The notes below the pieces were generated by a model, which worked only from the letters and a program-made list of their open reading frames with translations, was not told the DNA's origin and ran no database searches. From Verrucomicrobiales bacterium (GTDB taxonomy: Bacteria; Verrucomicrobiota; Verrucomicrobiia; Limisphaerales; CAIMTB01): a stretch of 40,717 nt of DNA. Location of the stretch: NCBI GenBank assembly GCA_016795425.1, contig JAEUHG010000057.1:1-40717 (forward strand), given 5' to 3'. Positions 8,220 through 17,210 of the stretch are shown piece after piece; the stretch's first letter is position 1, and the number at the start of each line of letters is the position of its first letter. The translations under genes and the position numbers were made by a program.

Positions 8220-9413
8220 ATGACTGCGCGGCACGGGACCTCATGCGTGGCTGCCCATGTGCGGAATATTCCGCGCTCGGGCATCCGTGAGTTCTTCGAC
8301 ATCGTGGCCAGCCAGAAGGACGTGATCTCGCTCGGTGTCGGTGAGCCGGATTTCGTCACGCCCTGGCACATCCGCGAGGCCGCTATCTATGCCCTCGAAC
8401 AGGGCCGCACCACCTACACCTCGAACCTCGGCATGCCGCGACTGCGGGAGGCGATCAGCGTCCATATCGCCGAGAAGTTCCGCGTCCAGTACGATCCCAA
8501 AGAGATCCTGATCGCTGTGGGGGTGAGCGAGGCCATGGACCTCGCGTTGCGCGCCATCATCGATCCGGGCGACGAGGTCATCTTCCACGAGCCCTGCTAC
8601 GTCAGCTATTCGCCAAGCATCAGCCTGGCGCACGGCGTAGGGGTCCCCGTGATTTGCCGCGCCGAGGACGGATTCGCTGTTCGCGCCGAGGCCATCGAGA
8701 AGGCGATCACGCCCAAGAGCAAGGCGTTGATCCTGAATTTCCCGACCAACCCCACCGGCGGCACGATGACCCGGGCCGAGTTGGAGAAGATCGCCGAGCT
8801 GGCCATACGCCATAACCTGGTGGTGTTGACCGACGAGATCTATTCGGAACTCACCTTCGAAGGGGATCACGTCTCGATTGCATCCCTGCCCGGCATGCGC
8901 GAACGGACCATTTTCCTGCACGGTTTTTCGAAGGCATATGCCATGACGGGGTTCCGCATCGGCTATGCCTGTGCACCGCTCGAACTGACCGAGGCGATGA
9001 TGCGGATCCATCAGTATTCGATGCTGTGCGCGAGCATCATCAGCCAGGAGGCGGCGCTGGAAGCCATCCAGCATGGAGAACCCGATACCATCGAGATGCG
9101 CGACCAGTACAAGCTCCGTCGCAATTTCATCGTCAACGCCCTCAATTCCATGGGGCTGTCCTGCCACCGCCCCCGCGGTTCATTCTACGCCTTTCCCTCG
9201 ATCACCAGCACCGGTCTGACCTCCAAGCAATTTGCTGTCGGCCTGCTGGAGGAGGAGAAGGTCGCCTGCGTCCCGGGCAGTGCTTTCGGCGCTTGCGGTG
9301 AAGGCTTTGTCCGCTGTTGCTTCGCCACTTCCCTGCCGCAAATCGAGCAAGCCATGGAACGTATGGCCCGCTTCGTGCAACGCCGCTCGAAGGCGGGAGT
9401 GCAGGCAGCGTAG
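8220..9413 (+). CDS. PLP-dependent aminotransferase, class I/II
   Basis: A 397-residue fold-type I aminotransferase from the ATG at 8220, chosen because family similarity begins just after it (VRNIPRSGIREFFDIV, ISLGVGEPDFVTP). Motifs in order: the TYTSNLGMPRLREAI segment, VGVSEAMDLALRAII at the PLP-phosphate loop, NFPTNPTGG with the conserved Asn, LTDEIYSEL with the Asp that pairs with the PLP nitrogen and the Tyr, HGFSKAYAMTGFRIGY with the Schiff-base Lys238, and a C-terminal FVRCCFATS where the Arg binds the substrate carboxylate. It is cytoplasmic. The type resembles aspartate/aromatic or alanine aminotransferases of subgroup I; the exact amino donor cannot be told. No metabolic partner adjoins it. 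Confidence 0.92.
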   Translation: MTARHGTSCVAAHVRNIPRSGIREFFDIVASQKDVISLGVGEPDFVTPWHIREAAIYALEQGRTTYTSNLGMPRLREAISVHIAEKFRVQYDPKEILIAVGVSEAMDLALRAIIDPGDEVIFHEPCYVSYSPSISLAHGVGVPVICRAEDGFAVRAEAIEKAITPKSKALILNFPTNPTGGTMTRAELEKIAELAIRHNLVVLTDEIYSELTFEGDHVSIASLPGMRERTIFLHGFSKAYAMTGFRIGYACAPLELTEAMMRIHQYSMLCASIISQEAALEAIQHGEPDTIEMRDQYKLRRNFIVNALNSMGLSCHRPRGSFYAFPSITSTGLTSKQFAVGLLEEEKVACVPGSAFGACGEGFVRCCFATSLPQIEQAMERMARFVQRRSKAGVQAA

Positions 9414-9532
9414 AATAGAGGGTCGCCGAGGATGGGGGGAACTGCGGAAATCCGCATCTCCACCTCGCTTCCCTCTTCCCGCTCCTCCCCTCCTCTCTGC
9501 GTCTGGGTGAGGCCAACCCGATCCCTCCGCCT

Positions 9533-12500
9533 TCACTTCCCTGGCGTCCCGCCCCGTATCGTCGACGCGGCCCATGCCGCGGCCGAGGCATGATCCAGTT
9601 CCGAATGAGTGAGTTGAAGTGTTGCCCCCGCTCCGTCCGCCTCCACCGGCCACGGTGCGGCGTCATCGTAAGGCACGCGCTCCATCACCACGCCTCGCGC
9701 GTCCCTCAAGGTCAACGTGTCGCCCTCGTTTCCCAGGCCGAACGAAAACGTCGCCAACACATTGGTCACTCCAGGATGCGCCACTTGGAACTTCACCGCG
9801 TCCCGGCACAACACCGCATACGCCCCGGGCCGCAGCGTGGACTTTGGGAGCACGCAGACGTTGTGGGTGGCGTCGTCGCGAAGCGTCCAGCCCTCGAGCA
9901 CGACGGTGTTCGTGCCCGGGTTATGAATCTCCACCCAGTCCTCGGACGGGAGATCCGCGGGTGCGTGGTAATTGATCTCGGTGATCCAAAGCTGCCCGGA
10001 TGGCGCCGCCGCTGGTTGCGGCTCGAAACGCGCCACCCACCGATTCGTCGCATCGGCCGTCACCCGCGCCGCCAAGATGGTATCGGACACTGTGCCCGAA
10101 GGTGTCGTCCACTCCACGAATCGAAACCCTGGCTGCGGAATCGGCAGGAGGCGGCACGGTAGATCCACGAAATAGGTTCCCTGCCAGGGAAACGTCTCGG
10201 GTCGGATCGAATTCACCTGGATGCCGCCCCCTTCGCCTTCCACCTCGAGTTCCAGGACTCCGAGCCCGCCCGCGAGTCGGAAATGGGCCGCGCAATCGGC
10301 GCGCAGCTCGGCCGGCCGACGGCTGGCGAAATCCTCCAGAACACGAAGGTTCGATTCCCATGTCGCCAGGGTGAAGGGTTGGTATTCCTGCTGGTGCGGC
10401 GCCCCATAGCCACGCTTCAGCAACTCCTCCCAACTCCACCGCTTCAGGTGCCCGGGGATCTCGTCGCGAATGGCCGCGCTCATTTCGCGAATGATGGAAA
10501 CCACCCGGTCCGCCCGAAACGCGTCATTCAACAGATCGGCCCCCCGCTGGATGAATCGGTCGCGGAATCCGGGGTTCAATAGCATCCTTCGCAACAGCAA
10601 CGTGCGCCCGCCGGCATTCGGCCAGCCCGTGCTGGTTCCCGATCCGGCGGTCATGAACGAGAACATATTGTCGTAATCCGCGTAATCCCGCGCCATCGCA
10701 GGTTCGTAGATGGATTCCGGCCACAAGCCGAAGCCATAGTCCTGATCAAAGACCATCCACCGAAACCGTCCCCGATCGACCCGCGGCCGCCAGCATTTGA
10801 CGTTCCCGATGTCGAAATTCTGGAAGTAGATGACCGCCAGGTTGTAGTCGATGAAGTTGTCGATCTCCAGGTACCGCTCCGCGATGAATTGGTAGTTCGT
10901 CTGCACCGCGGGGCTCTTCGTGTTCACGAAATCGCGCAGTGCCCGATAGGTCAGCGCGTCCCCCGCCCGGACATCCCCATAACCCTCGATGACGTCGATC
11001 GCGGCTGGATTGAGGTCGTGGTGCGAGGCGACGTAATGCTCCGTCATCTTCTCGCGCAGGTTGAAGATGCCCCAGTACTCGCCGTTGATATACAGCACCG
11101 CCGGTCGGTAGGCCTGTCGATCGAGGTCCGTACCTTCCAGCAACCGTTGCATCATCGCGTCCCGCAGGAGGGTGAACGTGCCATTCACGAAGTAACTCCC
11201 ATAAGCGGTTGTGGCACCAAACTCCGTGATGGGCGGACGCGGCGACGTCTGGTGGGTGCTCTGATTGTCGTTGCCGGAATTGCGCAGCACCAGCGATTCG
11301 AATTCATCCAGAGCAAGATCCGGGAACACGCGGTGCCCGAACTTACCCACGCCGTACTTCTTGCGCGCCAAGAGAGCCATCGACTTCTGTGGGTACCCAC
11401 GTGACCCCCAGCCGCCGTAGATCTTCAGACCCGCACGCTGCCGCAGGCCGACGCGGCCGTCCGGTTCGAAGAACTCCAGATGCACCTCGATCTCGCGATC
11501 CTTCCAGGCATTGGAACCGGAAAACGGATAGCTTTGAAGAACCTGGCCTCGATCACCAATCACCGCCGATCCCATGCCGTAAAGAAAACCGTCCCGGAAG
11601 CTGAAGTTGTTGGAGGGGGCCGCCAGTGAAACCACCGGAAGCGTGTGGCGCACACCCATGAAATAGCTCCTGGCAGATTCCTCACTCACTCGCCCTTCGG
11701 TATCCACGGCGATCGCTCGCACCACCATCGAGCGCCTGATAGCCAACGGCCCCGCAACCACCGGCGAGTTCAACCCCGGAGCCGTACCATCCGTCGTGTA
11801 CCGCACCGTCCACGTTGGATTCCCTGCTCGGACTTCCAACTCGAACGGCGCGGCGTGAAATGAACCCGCCACCGAGAACTCCGGGGCTTCGATGACCGGA
11901 CCCACGGACGCCGCGCTGTTCTCGGCACCCGGGGTCGCCTGATCCTTGGTGTATCGCGTCCACCGTTCTCCGCCATCCGGCGTTCGACCCACGGATTGAT
12001 CCTGCGGCAACGACGGCACGGACCACCGGTCGACCTCCCGACCGAATGGGTCGGTCAATACCAGCGTCTCTCCGCTGCCACGCAGTCGAAAATCCGTGTG
12101 CAGAGGTTCTCCGGTGGACCGGCGGTCCAACCCGCTGGCATACACCAGAAGATATCCATGCGCCGGTAATGAAATCGCCGGAAAAATCCACCGTCCACCC
12201 CCCGAGTCGTCCTCAATCCCAAAGCCCTCCAACGCAAGAGTCTCATCACTCGGGTTAAAGAACTCGATCCAATCCCAGTACTCACCCGGGGCAATCTCAT
12301 GGGCCGTGACGTTCTCCGGCATCACTTCGTTCAGCAGCGGTGCCGATCCCAGGGGTGGAAGTCCGGACCGACGGATCCGCAAAAAAGCGGAGCGCCCGAA
12401 GTCGATCCCCAGATCAACCTGGAATCGATTCGGACCCATGGCGGTAATCACTGCCTGGCTGACCGCCGCCCAGGAATCCGCCGCCTCCACGGCGACACCC

Positions 12501-12685
12501 TGTTGCACCTCGAAATCCGAGGGATCCCCTTGAAACGCCTCGAACTGAATCCTCAACCGGCCTTGGCGCACCTCGAGCGTGGCGGGATCCATCCGCGGCA
12601 GCGTCTGGGCACTCACCCCCGTCATCATTCCCATGAAGACCGCGGCCCCCGACCAGACCGACAACAGTAACGACTTGGGTTTCAT
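9533..12685 (-). CDS. Secreted CotH-kinase/lamin-tail-domain protein
   Basis: A 1050-residue exported protein. The ATG at 12685 is preferred over an upstream one at 12754 because it begins a signal peptide (MKPKSLLLSVWSGAAVFMGMMTGVSAQ). Domains in order: a first lamin-tail domain (about 118-255, LNEVMPENV, WIEFFNPSDETLALEGFGIEDD), a chitobiase-like beta-sandwich (about 265-345, VRYTTDGTAPGLNSP), a CotH kinase-like domain (about 345-740) with INGEYWGIFNLREKM and FDQDYGFGL, the acidic motif of CotH kinases, and a second lamin-tail domain at the C-terminus (LWITEINYHAP, DWVEIHNPGTNTVVLEGWTLRD). CotH of Bacillus phosphorylates spore coat proteins; such multidomain forms are common in Verrucomicrobiota, with unknown targets. 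It is divergent from the delta-60 protein gene across a 167-bp spacer with a palindrome. Confidence 0.9.
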   Translation of the reverse strand: MKPKSLLLSVWSGAAVFMGMMTGVSAQTLPRMDPATLEVRQGRLRIQFEAFQGDPSDFEVQQGVAVEAADSWAAVSQAVITAMGPNRFQVDLGIDFGRSAFLRIRRSGLPPLGSAPLLNEVMPENVTAHEIAPGEYWDWIEFFNPSDETLALEGFGIEDDSGGGRWIFPAISLPAHGYLLVYASGLDRRSTGEPLHTDFRLRGSGETLVLTDPFGREVDRWSVPSLPQDQSVGRTPDGGERWTRYTKDQATPGAENSAASVGPVIEAPEFSVAGSFHAAPFELEVRAGNPTWTVRYTTDGTAPGLNSPVVAGPLAIRRSMVVRAIAVDTEGRVSEESARSYFMGVRHTLPVVSLAAPSNNFSFRDGFLYGMGSAVIGDRGQVLQSYPFSGSNAWKDREIEVHLEFFEPDGRVGLRQRAGLKIYGGWGSRGYPQKSMALLARKKYGVGKFGHRVFPDLALDEFESLVLRNSGNDNQSTHQTSPRPPITEFGATTAYGSYFVNGTFTLLRDAMMQRLLEGTDLDRQAYRPAVLYINGEYWGIFNLREKMTEHYVASHHDLNPAAIDVIEGYGDVRAGDALTYRALRDFVNTKSPAVQTNYQFIAERYLEIDNFIDYNLAVIYFQNFDIGNVKCWRPRVDRGRFRWMVFDQDYGFGLWPESIYEPAMARDYADYDNMFSFMTAGSGTSTGWPNAGGRTLLLRRMLLNPGFRDRFIQRGADLLNDAFRADRVVSIIREMSAAIRDEIPGHLKRWSWEELLKRGYGAPHQQEYQPFTLATWESNLRVLEDFASRRPAELRADCAAHFRLAGGLGVLELEVEGEGGGIQVNSIRPETFPWQGTYFVDLPCRLLPIPQPGFRFVEWTTPSGTVSDTILAARVTADATNRWVARFEPQPAAAPSGQLWITEINYHAPADLPSEDWVEIHNPGTNTVVLEGWTLRDDATHNVCVLPKSTLRPGAYAVLCRDAVKFQVAHPGVTNVLATFSFGLGNEGDTLTLRDARGVVMERVPYDDAAPWPVEADGAGATLQLTHSELDHASAAAWAASTIRGGTPGK

Positions 12686-12780
12686 AAAGGTGCCGTCGCG
12701 CCTGGTCAGGTTCAGCCACCCTCGCCTTCCACGCAACCTCTCAAGGTCGCTCACGCGCGCGGCGCCGCGTCCGGGCTGGC

Positions 12781-12798
12781 CTACGTGAAGTCACGTAG
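12781..12798. promoter_or_regulatory. 18-bp interrupted palindrome in a divergent promoter region
   Basis: CTACGTGA (12781-12788) and TCACGTAG (12791-12798) are perfect inverted arms around a central AG. The site lies between the divergent starts of the CotH/lamin-tail gene (12685) and the delta-60 gene (12853), 96 and 55 bp away. An operator for a dimeric regulator controlling one or both genes is a natural reading; a hairpin in a leader is the alternative. Confidence 0.5.
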
Positions 12799-12852
12799 AA
12801 GGCCGCTGCCGACTTGTCACATCCCAGGAAACCAGGGACCAATCTGCCTCCA

Positions 12853-15800
12853 ATGAAGATGACATGGCGCTGTGCAATCCTGCTGGCATGCACACTTCCC
12901 TTGCCTGCCCTGACCCAGTCGCCCGGCTCCCTGGATACCAACTTCGTCACGGTGGCCGGAACCGACGTGTATCCCAATGTGATCGTTCCGACGGCCGAGG
13001 GTTCGGTGTATGTCGCGGGCTCCTTCACCAACTACGGCAGCTCCGGTCGCGCCGGAATCGCACGGTTGACCGCGACGGGAGCCATCGATGCCACCTTCCA
13101 GGTTCCCCGCCCACTGCTGATCACGGCGCCGGTCATCATCAACCACCAGGTGATCCTTCCGGGCTCAACGAATGCCGGTACCGTCGCTGCCGTACTAGTG
13201 CTCGACGACGGTCGACCGGTCATCGCCGGATCGTTCACCCACTTGGGATCCACGCCAGTTCCCGGCCTGGCTATTCTCAAAACCGACGGCTCCTTGGCGG
13301 TCACCGCCTTCGCCGTCGACAAGGTTGAGCCCGCGAACCTCCTGCGCGGTCCGGGCGGGACCTTCTATGTGGGTGGAAAGGGATTCTTCGAAAGCACGCG
13401 CCTGCCCTACCTGCGTTTTCGGGCCGATGGCACGCGGGACGCCGGGTTCTCCCCACCCACCCTGGCCTCGCTGGGTTACGCCAGCAGTTCCACCACTATG
13501 CCCATGCGCGGTCCAGGGGACACCCTTTACCTGGTCACCGCGGCGGCCTCCACTTCCTTCGCTCTCACCTTCGACCTGCTTCGACTCACCCCCACAGGAA
13601 CTCTCGACGCGTCGTTCGCGGACAGCGGCAGGGCGGCGATATCAAATCCGAACTTCGGAACGTTCGTCAGCACCACGGACGGTCAGGTCATCTTCACCGG
13701 CCTCACCTCCTATCGCGGTGCGGCGTTGGCTCGAAAGATCAACCGCCTGACCCTGGCCGGGGCCTTGGACGATTCCTTTGTCTCGACGGTTGACCCCGGC
13801 TTCGGAGGGCGAGTCGTCGCCGTGCAGGCCGACGGCAAGGTGCTCCACACCTCCACCACCCAACCCATCCGACGCCTCAACGCCAATGGTTCCGTCGACA
13901 CCGGATACGCCAACCCCGCCCAGGTTCCCGTCCGGCAAATCGCGCTGTCCTTGCTCATGTTCGGCCTGGCCCCCGACCAAAGTCTCTACGCGGGCGGCTT
14001 CCAGCTGAATGCAAGTTTTCAACAGGTCTTCGGCGCCTTCCATATCTTGGGTGACCCCGCCAGTGGACCCGTCATCGCCACGCCCCCCGCATCTCAGATC
14101 GTCACCTCGGGTGCCCGAACCCGCTTCCAGGTCATCGCCCAAGGCGCCGCACCCTTCACCTACCAATGGAGGCGCAACGACACGCCCATCTCCGGTGCCA
14201 CTCAAAGCGAACTCATCCTGGATCCAACAGGCCCGGATCTCGCCGGCTCCTACACCGTCGAAGTCCGCAACGCCCTCGGCACCACCGTCTCCACCGCCGC
14301 CACACTGACGGTCCTGGAGCCAACCCCCGGAAGCATCTTCCGCGAATCCGATGTCCCCGATGGTCCCAATGCGGTCGTTCAGGACCTCGCCTTCGACAAC
14401 CAGGGACGCCTCATCATCGCCGGCGGATTCACCAAGGTCCATGGGCAGAACCGCACCCGCGTCGCCCGACTCCTCCACGACGGGCGAACCGTCGATCCCG
14501 ACTTCGACACCTCCGGCCTGAGTTCCCAGGTGAATCTCCCGGAAAACCTGCTCGTCCTGTCCTCGGGCAAAGTTCTCATCACCGGCAATTACAGCATCAG
14601 CTACGGAGGTCACACTCATCAGGGGACCATCCGATTGGATGCCACCGGACGCCTCGACGAAACCTTCAACCCTTCCGGGGTCGGCGGTGATATTCAGGAC
14701 CGCTTCGCGGAGACGGCCGACGGCAGGCTCCTGGTCAACTCCAGGACTTGGAACGGTGTCGCTCTGGCAAGTTCTTACGGACGCCTCGAGGCGGATGGGG
14801 CACTCGACGCCACCTTCCAGGTCACTCCCGCCTTCTTGCCCAGCGGGGCGTTGCTGGCCTTGCCCGACGGCAGCGCGATCCTTGGCGGCCAGACCAACCT
14901 GTCTCTCGGAACCGCCGGCGTGCTAAAGGTCCAACCCAACGGCACGGTGGACCCGACCTTCTACCGCGGCCCTCTTCGGAATCTGTCCAACCCCCGGGTC
15001 CTGCACCTGCTGCGGCAACCGGACGGCAAAATCCTCGTCGCCGGCGCCTTCACCTACAGCGAAGGCATGAGCACGATAGGCCTGGGGGTCCTGCGTCTGC
15101 TGCCGGATGGCCAACTCGACCCTGAATTCAATCCGGCCCCATCGCTCTCCGCGCTCCATGCCACCGGTATCGCCGTGCGTCGAATGGCCCTGCAAGCCGA
15201 CGGACGAATCCTGATTCTCGGAGACTTCACCGCCGTCGGCGGTTTCTCCCGTCCTGGCATCGCCCGACTCTGGAGCAACGGCACGGTCGATCCCGAGTTC
15301 CTTGCCCCAACACCGAAACTCTCCTCCGGCCTCGCCTCCATTTCCGATCTGGTTGTCACCTCGGACAATACCGTGTTCGTGGGTGGACGATTCGATTTCG
15401 CGGACGACGCTCCACGCACCAATCTGGTGCGCCTCAACGGTGGAGCGCTGCGTCCTCCGCCGACGCCACCGATCATCGCGAGTGTGCCCTCCAGGGTCGT
15501 GGCAGTCGCCGGCACCAACCTGGTCCTGGAGGTGAACGCCACAGGGGCGGGCCCCCTTCAATACCAGTGGTATCGAAACCTCCAGACAGGCTCCACCAAC
15601 TTCCAGCACCTCGCAGGTGAAACCAACGCCATGCTGAATCTTGCCGGAGTGCGCGTGGAGGACTCCGGTCTGTACTACGTGACCGTCATCAATCCCGGCG
15701 GCGCGGCCACTTGCCACCCCTTCGCCATGCTCGTGCAGGAGAATCCCGCCCTTCCGGGTCATCGCGACCGATCCTACACCGGCGCGGGATCGCTCGCCGG

Positions 15801-17070
15801 TGTTACCGCCCCAGGTCCGGATGGTTCGATTTATGCCGCCCTGGCTCAGGGCGTGGCCCGCTCTCTGGAGGACGGCACCCGCGACACCAACTTCCTTTCT
15901 CCCTCCGACCTGCTCACGCCGGACAGTTCTACCGACAACTCCATCAGCACGCTCCTGCGGCAACCGGATGGAAAACTCCTTGTTGCCGGACGTCTCAGCA
16001 TGCGCACCGGTCCATGCAACCTGCCCAACTCCGGTTGCTTCGATCCCCAGCGCGGATTAGTACGGCTGCTCCCCGACGGCAGCTATGATCCGGCGTTCTT
16101 CCAGGAGAACCGTCATGCCGGCAACGCCCAGCAGAAGCCTCTCGCCCTCGGCCTCCAGAGCGACGGCAGCATTCTCGTCGCGGGGTCGTTCGAGAATTTT
16201 GCCGGACAAAACATACCCGCACTGGTGCGGCTCACCGCGGCGGGGCAGTTCGATCCGACTTTCGCCTCCAGCCCGGGCATCCAGACGGTCCTCCAGAACC
16301 CGACCCGTACCGTGCCGGGCAGCATCTCCACCCTTCACGTGCTACCCGATGATCGGATCGTCATCGGTGGCGCCTTCAATCGCGTCCACGGCGTCGTCCG
16401 ATTCGGCGTTGCCCGACTGCTTCCCGACGGCGCATTGGACACGAGTTTCGTGCCACCCACGGATTCCAACGTGGCGACCGGCAACGGTGGGCCCATGACC
16501 TATCACGCACTCGGTCCCGTCACCAGCAGCGGCCAATATTATATCTTCGGACGCTTTCAGCCGGTCAACAACGGCCCGATCCATGCCGCTTTGAGGCTCA
16601 ATGCCGATGGCTCCATCGATCCGTCGTTCCAGGTTCAAACAGACTTCGCCATCAATACCGGCGCCGTGCAGTCCGACGGTCGCCTCATTATCAGCGGCCA
16701 GTTCACCATCGTGAACGGACAACCGCGCAACCTCATGGCGCGGCTGAACGTGGATGGATCGCTCGATACGAGCTTCGACTTTCCAGCACCCGGCCCCGGC
16801 GTGGGTATGCCTCTCACCCTCTTGGCCGACGGAAAGCTCCTGGCAGCTGATTTGCGCTACTTCACCGGAGTCGGCGCCGAAGTGGCCGCGCCGCGGCTGA
16901 GCTTCACGTTTCGCGCGGGAGTACTCGAACTATCATGGCCATCCGGACACCGCCTCCAACGAGCCACGCAATTGCTCCCACCCGATTGGTCCGACCTAGC
17001 CGTCACCTCGCCCTTCACCGTCCCGACGCGGAATCCCGGCGAGTTCTTCCGCATCGTGCAGACGCCGTGA
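12853..17070 (+). CDS. Giant secreted delta-60 repeat protein with two Ig-like domains
   Basis: A 1405-residue protein from the ATG at 12853, which begins a signal peptide (MKMTWRCAILLACTLPLPALT); 12814 and 12859 are alternative starts. It contains about 19 repeats of roughly 50-60 residues with the delta-60 pattern (TIGR02608 type), for example PDGKILVAGAFT followed by a gap and LRLLPDGQLDPEFNP, which should form beta-propeller blades. Two Ig-like domains interrupt the array, at about 409-493 (FTYQWRRNDTPISGATQ, AGSYTVEVRNALG) and 872-962 (LQYQWYRNLQ, SGLYYVTVINPGG). The last 60 residues (LSFTFRAGVLELSWPSGHRLQRAT, ending EFFRIVQTP) resemble a C-terminal module common on verrucomicrobial secreted proteins. 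It is probably cell-surface or extracellular. Function is unknown. Confidence 0.9.
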   Translation: MKMTWRCAILLACTLPLPALTQSPGSLDTNFVTVAGTDVYPNVIVPTAEGSVYVAGSFTNYGSSGRAGIARLTATGAIDATFQVPRPLLITAPVIINHQVILPGSTNAGTVAAVLVLDDGRPVIAGSFTHLGSTPVPGLAILKTDGSLAVTAFAVDKVEPANLLRGPGGTFYVGGKGFFESTRLPYLRFRADGTRDAGFSPPTLASLGYASSSTTMPMRGPGDTLYLVTAAASTSFALTFDLLRLTPTGTLDASFADSGRAAISNPNFGTFVSTTDGQVIFTGLTSYRGAALARKINRLTLAGALDDSFVSTVDPGFGGRVVAVQADGKVLHTSTTQPIRRLNANGSVDTGYANPAQVPVRQIALSLLMFGLAPDQSLYAGGFQLNASFQQVFGAFHILGDPASGPVIATPPASQIVTSGARTRFQVIAQGAAPFTYQWRRNDTPISGATQSELILDPTGPDLAGSYTVEVRNALGTTVSTAATLTVLEPTPGSIFRESDVPDGPNAVVQDLAFDNQGRLIIAGGFTKVHGQNRTRVARLLHDGRTVDPDFDTSGLSSQVNLPENLLVLSSGKVLITGNYSISYGGHTHQGTIRLDATGRLDETFNPSGVGGDIQDRFAETADGRLLVNSRTWNGVALASSYGRLEADGALDATFQVTPAFLPSGALLALPDGSAILGGQTNLSLGTAGVLKVQPNGTVDPTFYRGPLRNLSNPRVLHLLRQPDGKILVAGAFTYSEGMSTIGLGVLRLLPDGQLDPEFNPAPSLSALHATGIAVRRMALQADGRILILGDFTAVGGFSRPGIARLWSNGTVDPEFLAPTPKLSSGLASISDLVVTSDNTVFVGGRFDFADDAPRTNLVRLNGGALRPPPTPPIIASVPSRVVAVAGTNLVLEVNATGAGPLQYQWYRNLQTGSTNFQHLAGETNAMLNLAGVRVEDSGLYYVTVINPGGAATCHPFAMLVQENPALPGHRDRSYTGAGSLAGVTAPGPDGSIYAALAQGVARSLEDGTRDTNFLSPSDLLTPDSSTDNSISTLLRQPDGKLLVAGRLSMRTGPCNLPNSGCFDPQRGLVRLLPDGSYDPAFFQENRHAGNAQQKPLALGLQSDGSILVAGSFENFAGQNIPALVRLTAAGQFDPTFASSPGIQTVLQNPTRTVPGSISTLHVLPDDRIVIGGAFNRVHGVVRFGVARLLPDGALDTSFVPPTDSNVATGNGGPMTYHALGPVTSSGQYYIFGRFQPVNNGPIHAALRLNADGSIDPSFQVQTDFAINTGAVQSDGRLIISGQFTIVNGQPRNLMARLNVDGSLDTSFDFPAPGPGVGMPLTLLADGKLLAADLRYFTGVGAEVAAPRLSFTFRAGVLELSWPSGHRLQRATQLLPPDWSDLAVTSPFTVPTRNPGEFFRIVQTP

Positions 17071-17144
17071 GAGATGAGGGATGGACGACCGCTCTCCTCC
17101 GGATAGGAGAAGATTGGGAAGAACACGCCTCATGAATCGAACCC

Positions 17145-17169
17145 ACCCTCGCCGGGGCGCGGCGAGGGT
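17145..17169. terminator. Hairpin between convergent genes, possible bidirectional terminator
   Basis: Perfect 9-bp arms ACCCTCGCC (17145-17153) and GGCGAGGGT (17161-17169) enclose a seven-base loop, between the stop of the delta-60 gene (17070) and the stop of the azurin-fusion gene (17211). There is no T-tract on either side, so intrinsic termination is uncertain. Confidence 0.35.
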
Positions 17170-17210
17170 TCCATCGAGCGATTGGCCCCAACTTGTGGCC
17201 CCGACGATCC

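Noticed and set aside
9443..9456. Small palindrome TGCGGA-AA-TCCGCA between the convergent aminotransferase and CotH genes.
   Set aside because: Six-base arms, almost no loop and no T-tract; frequent by chance in this base composition.
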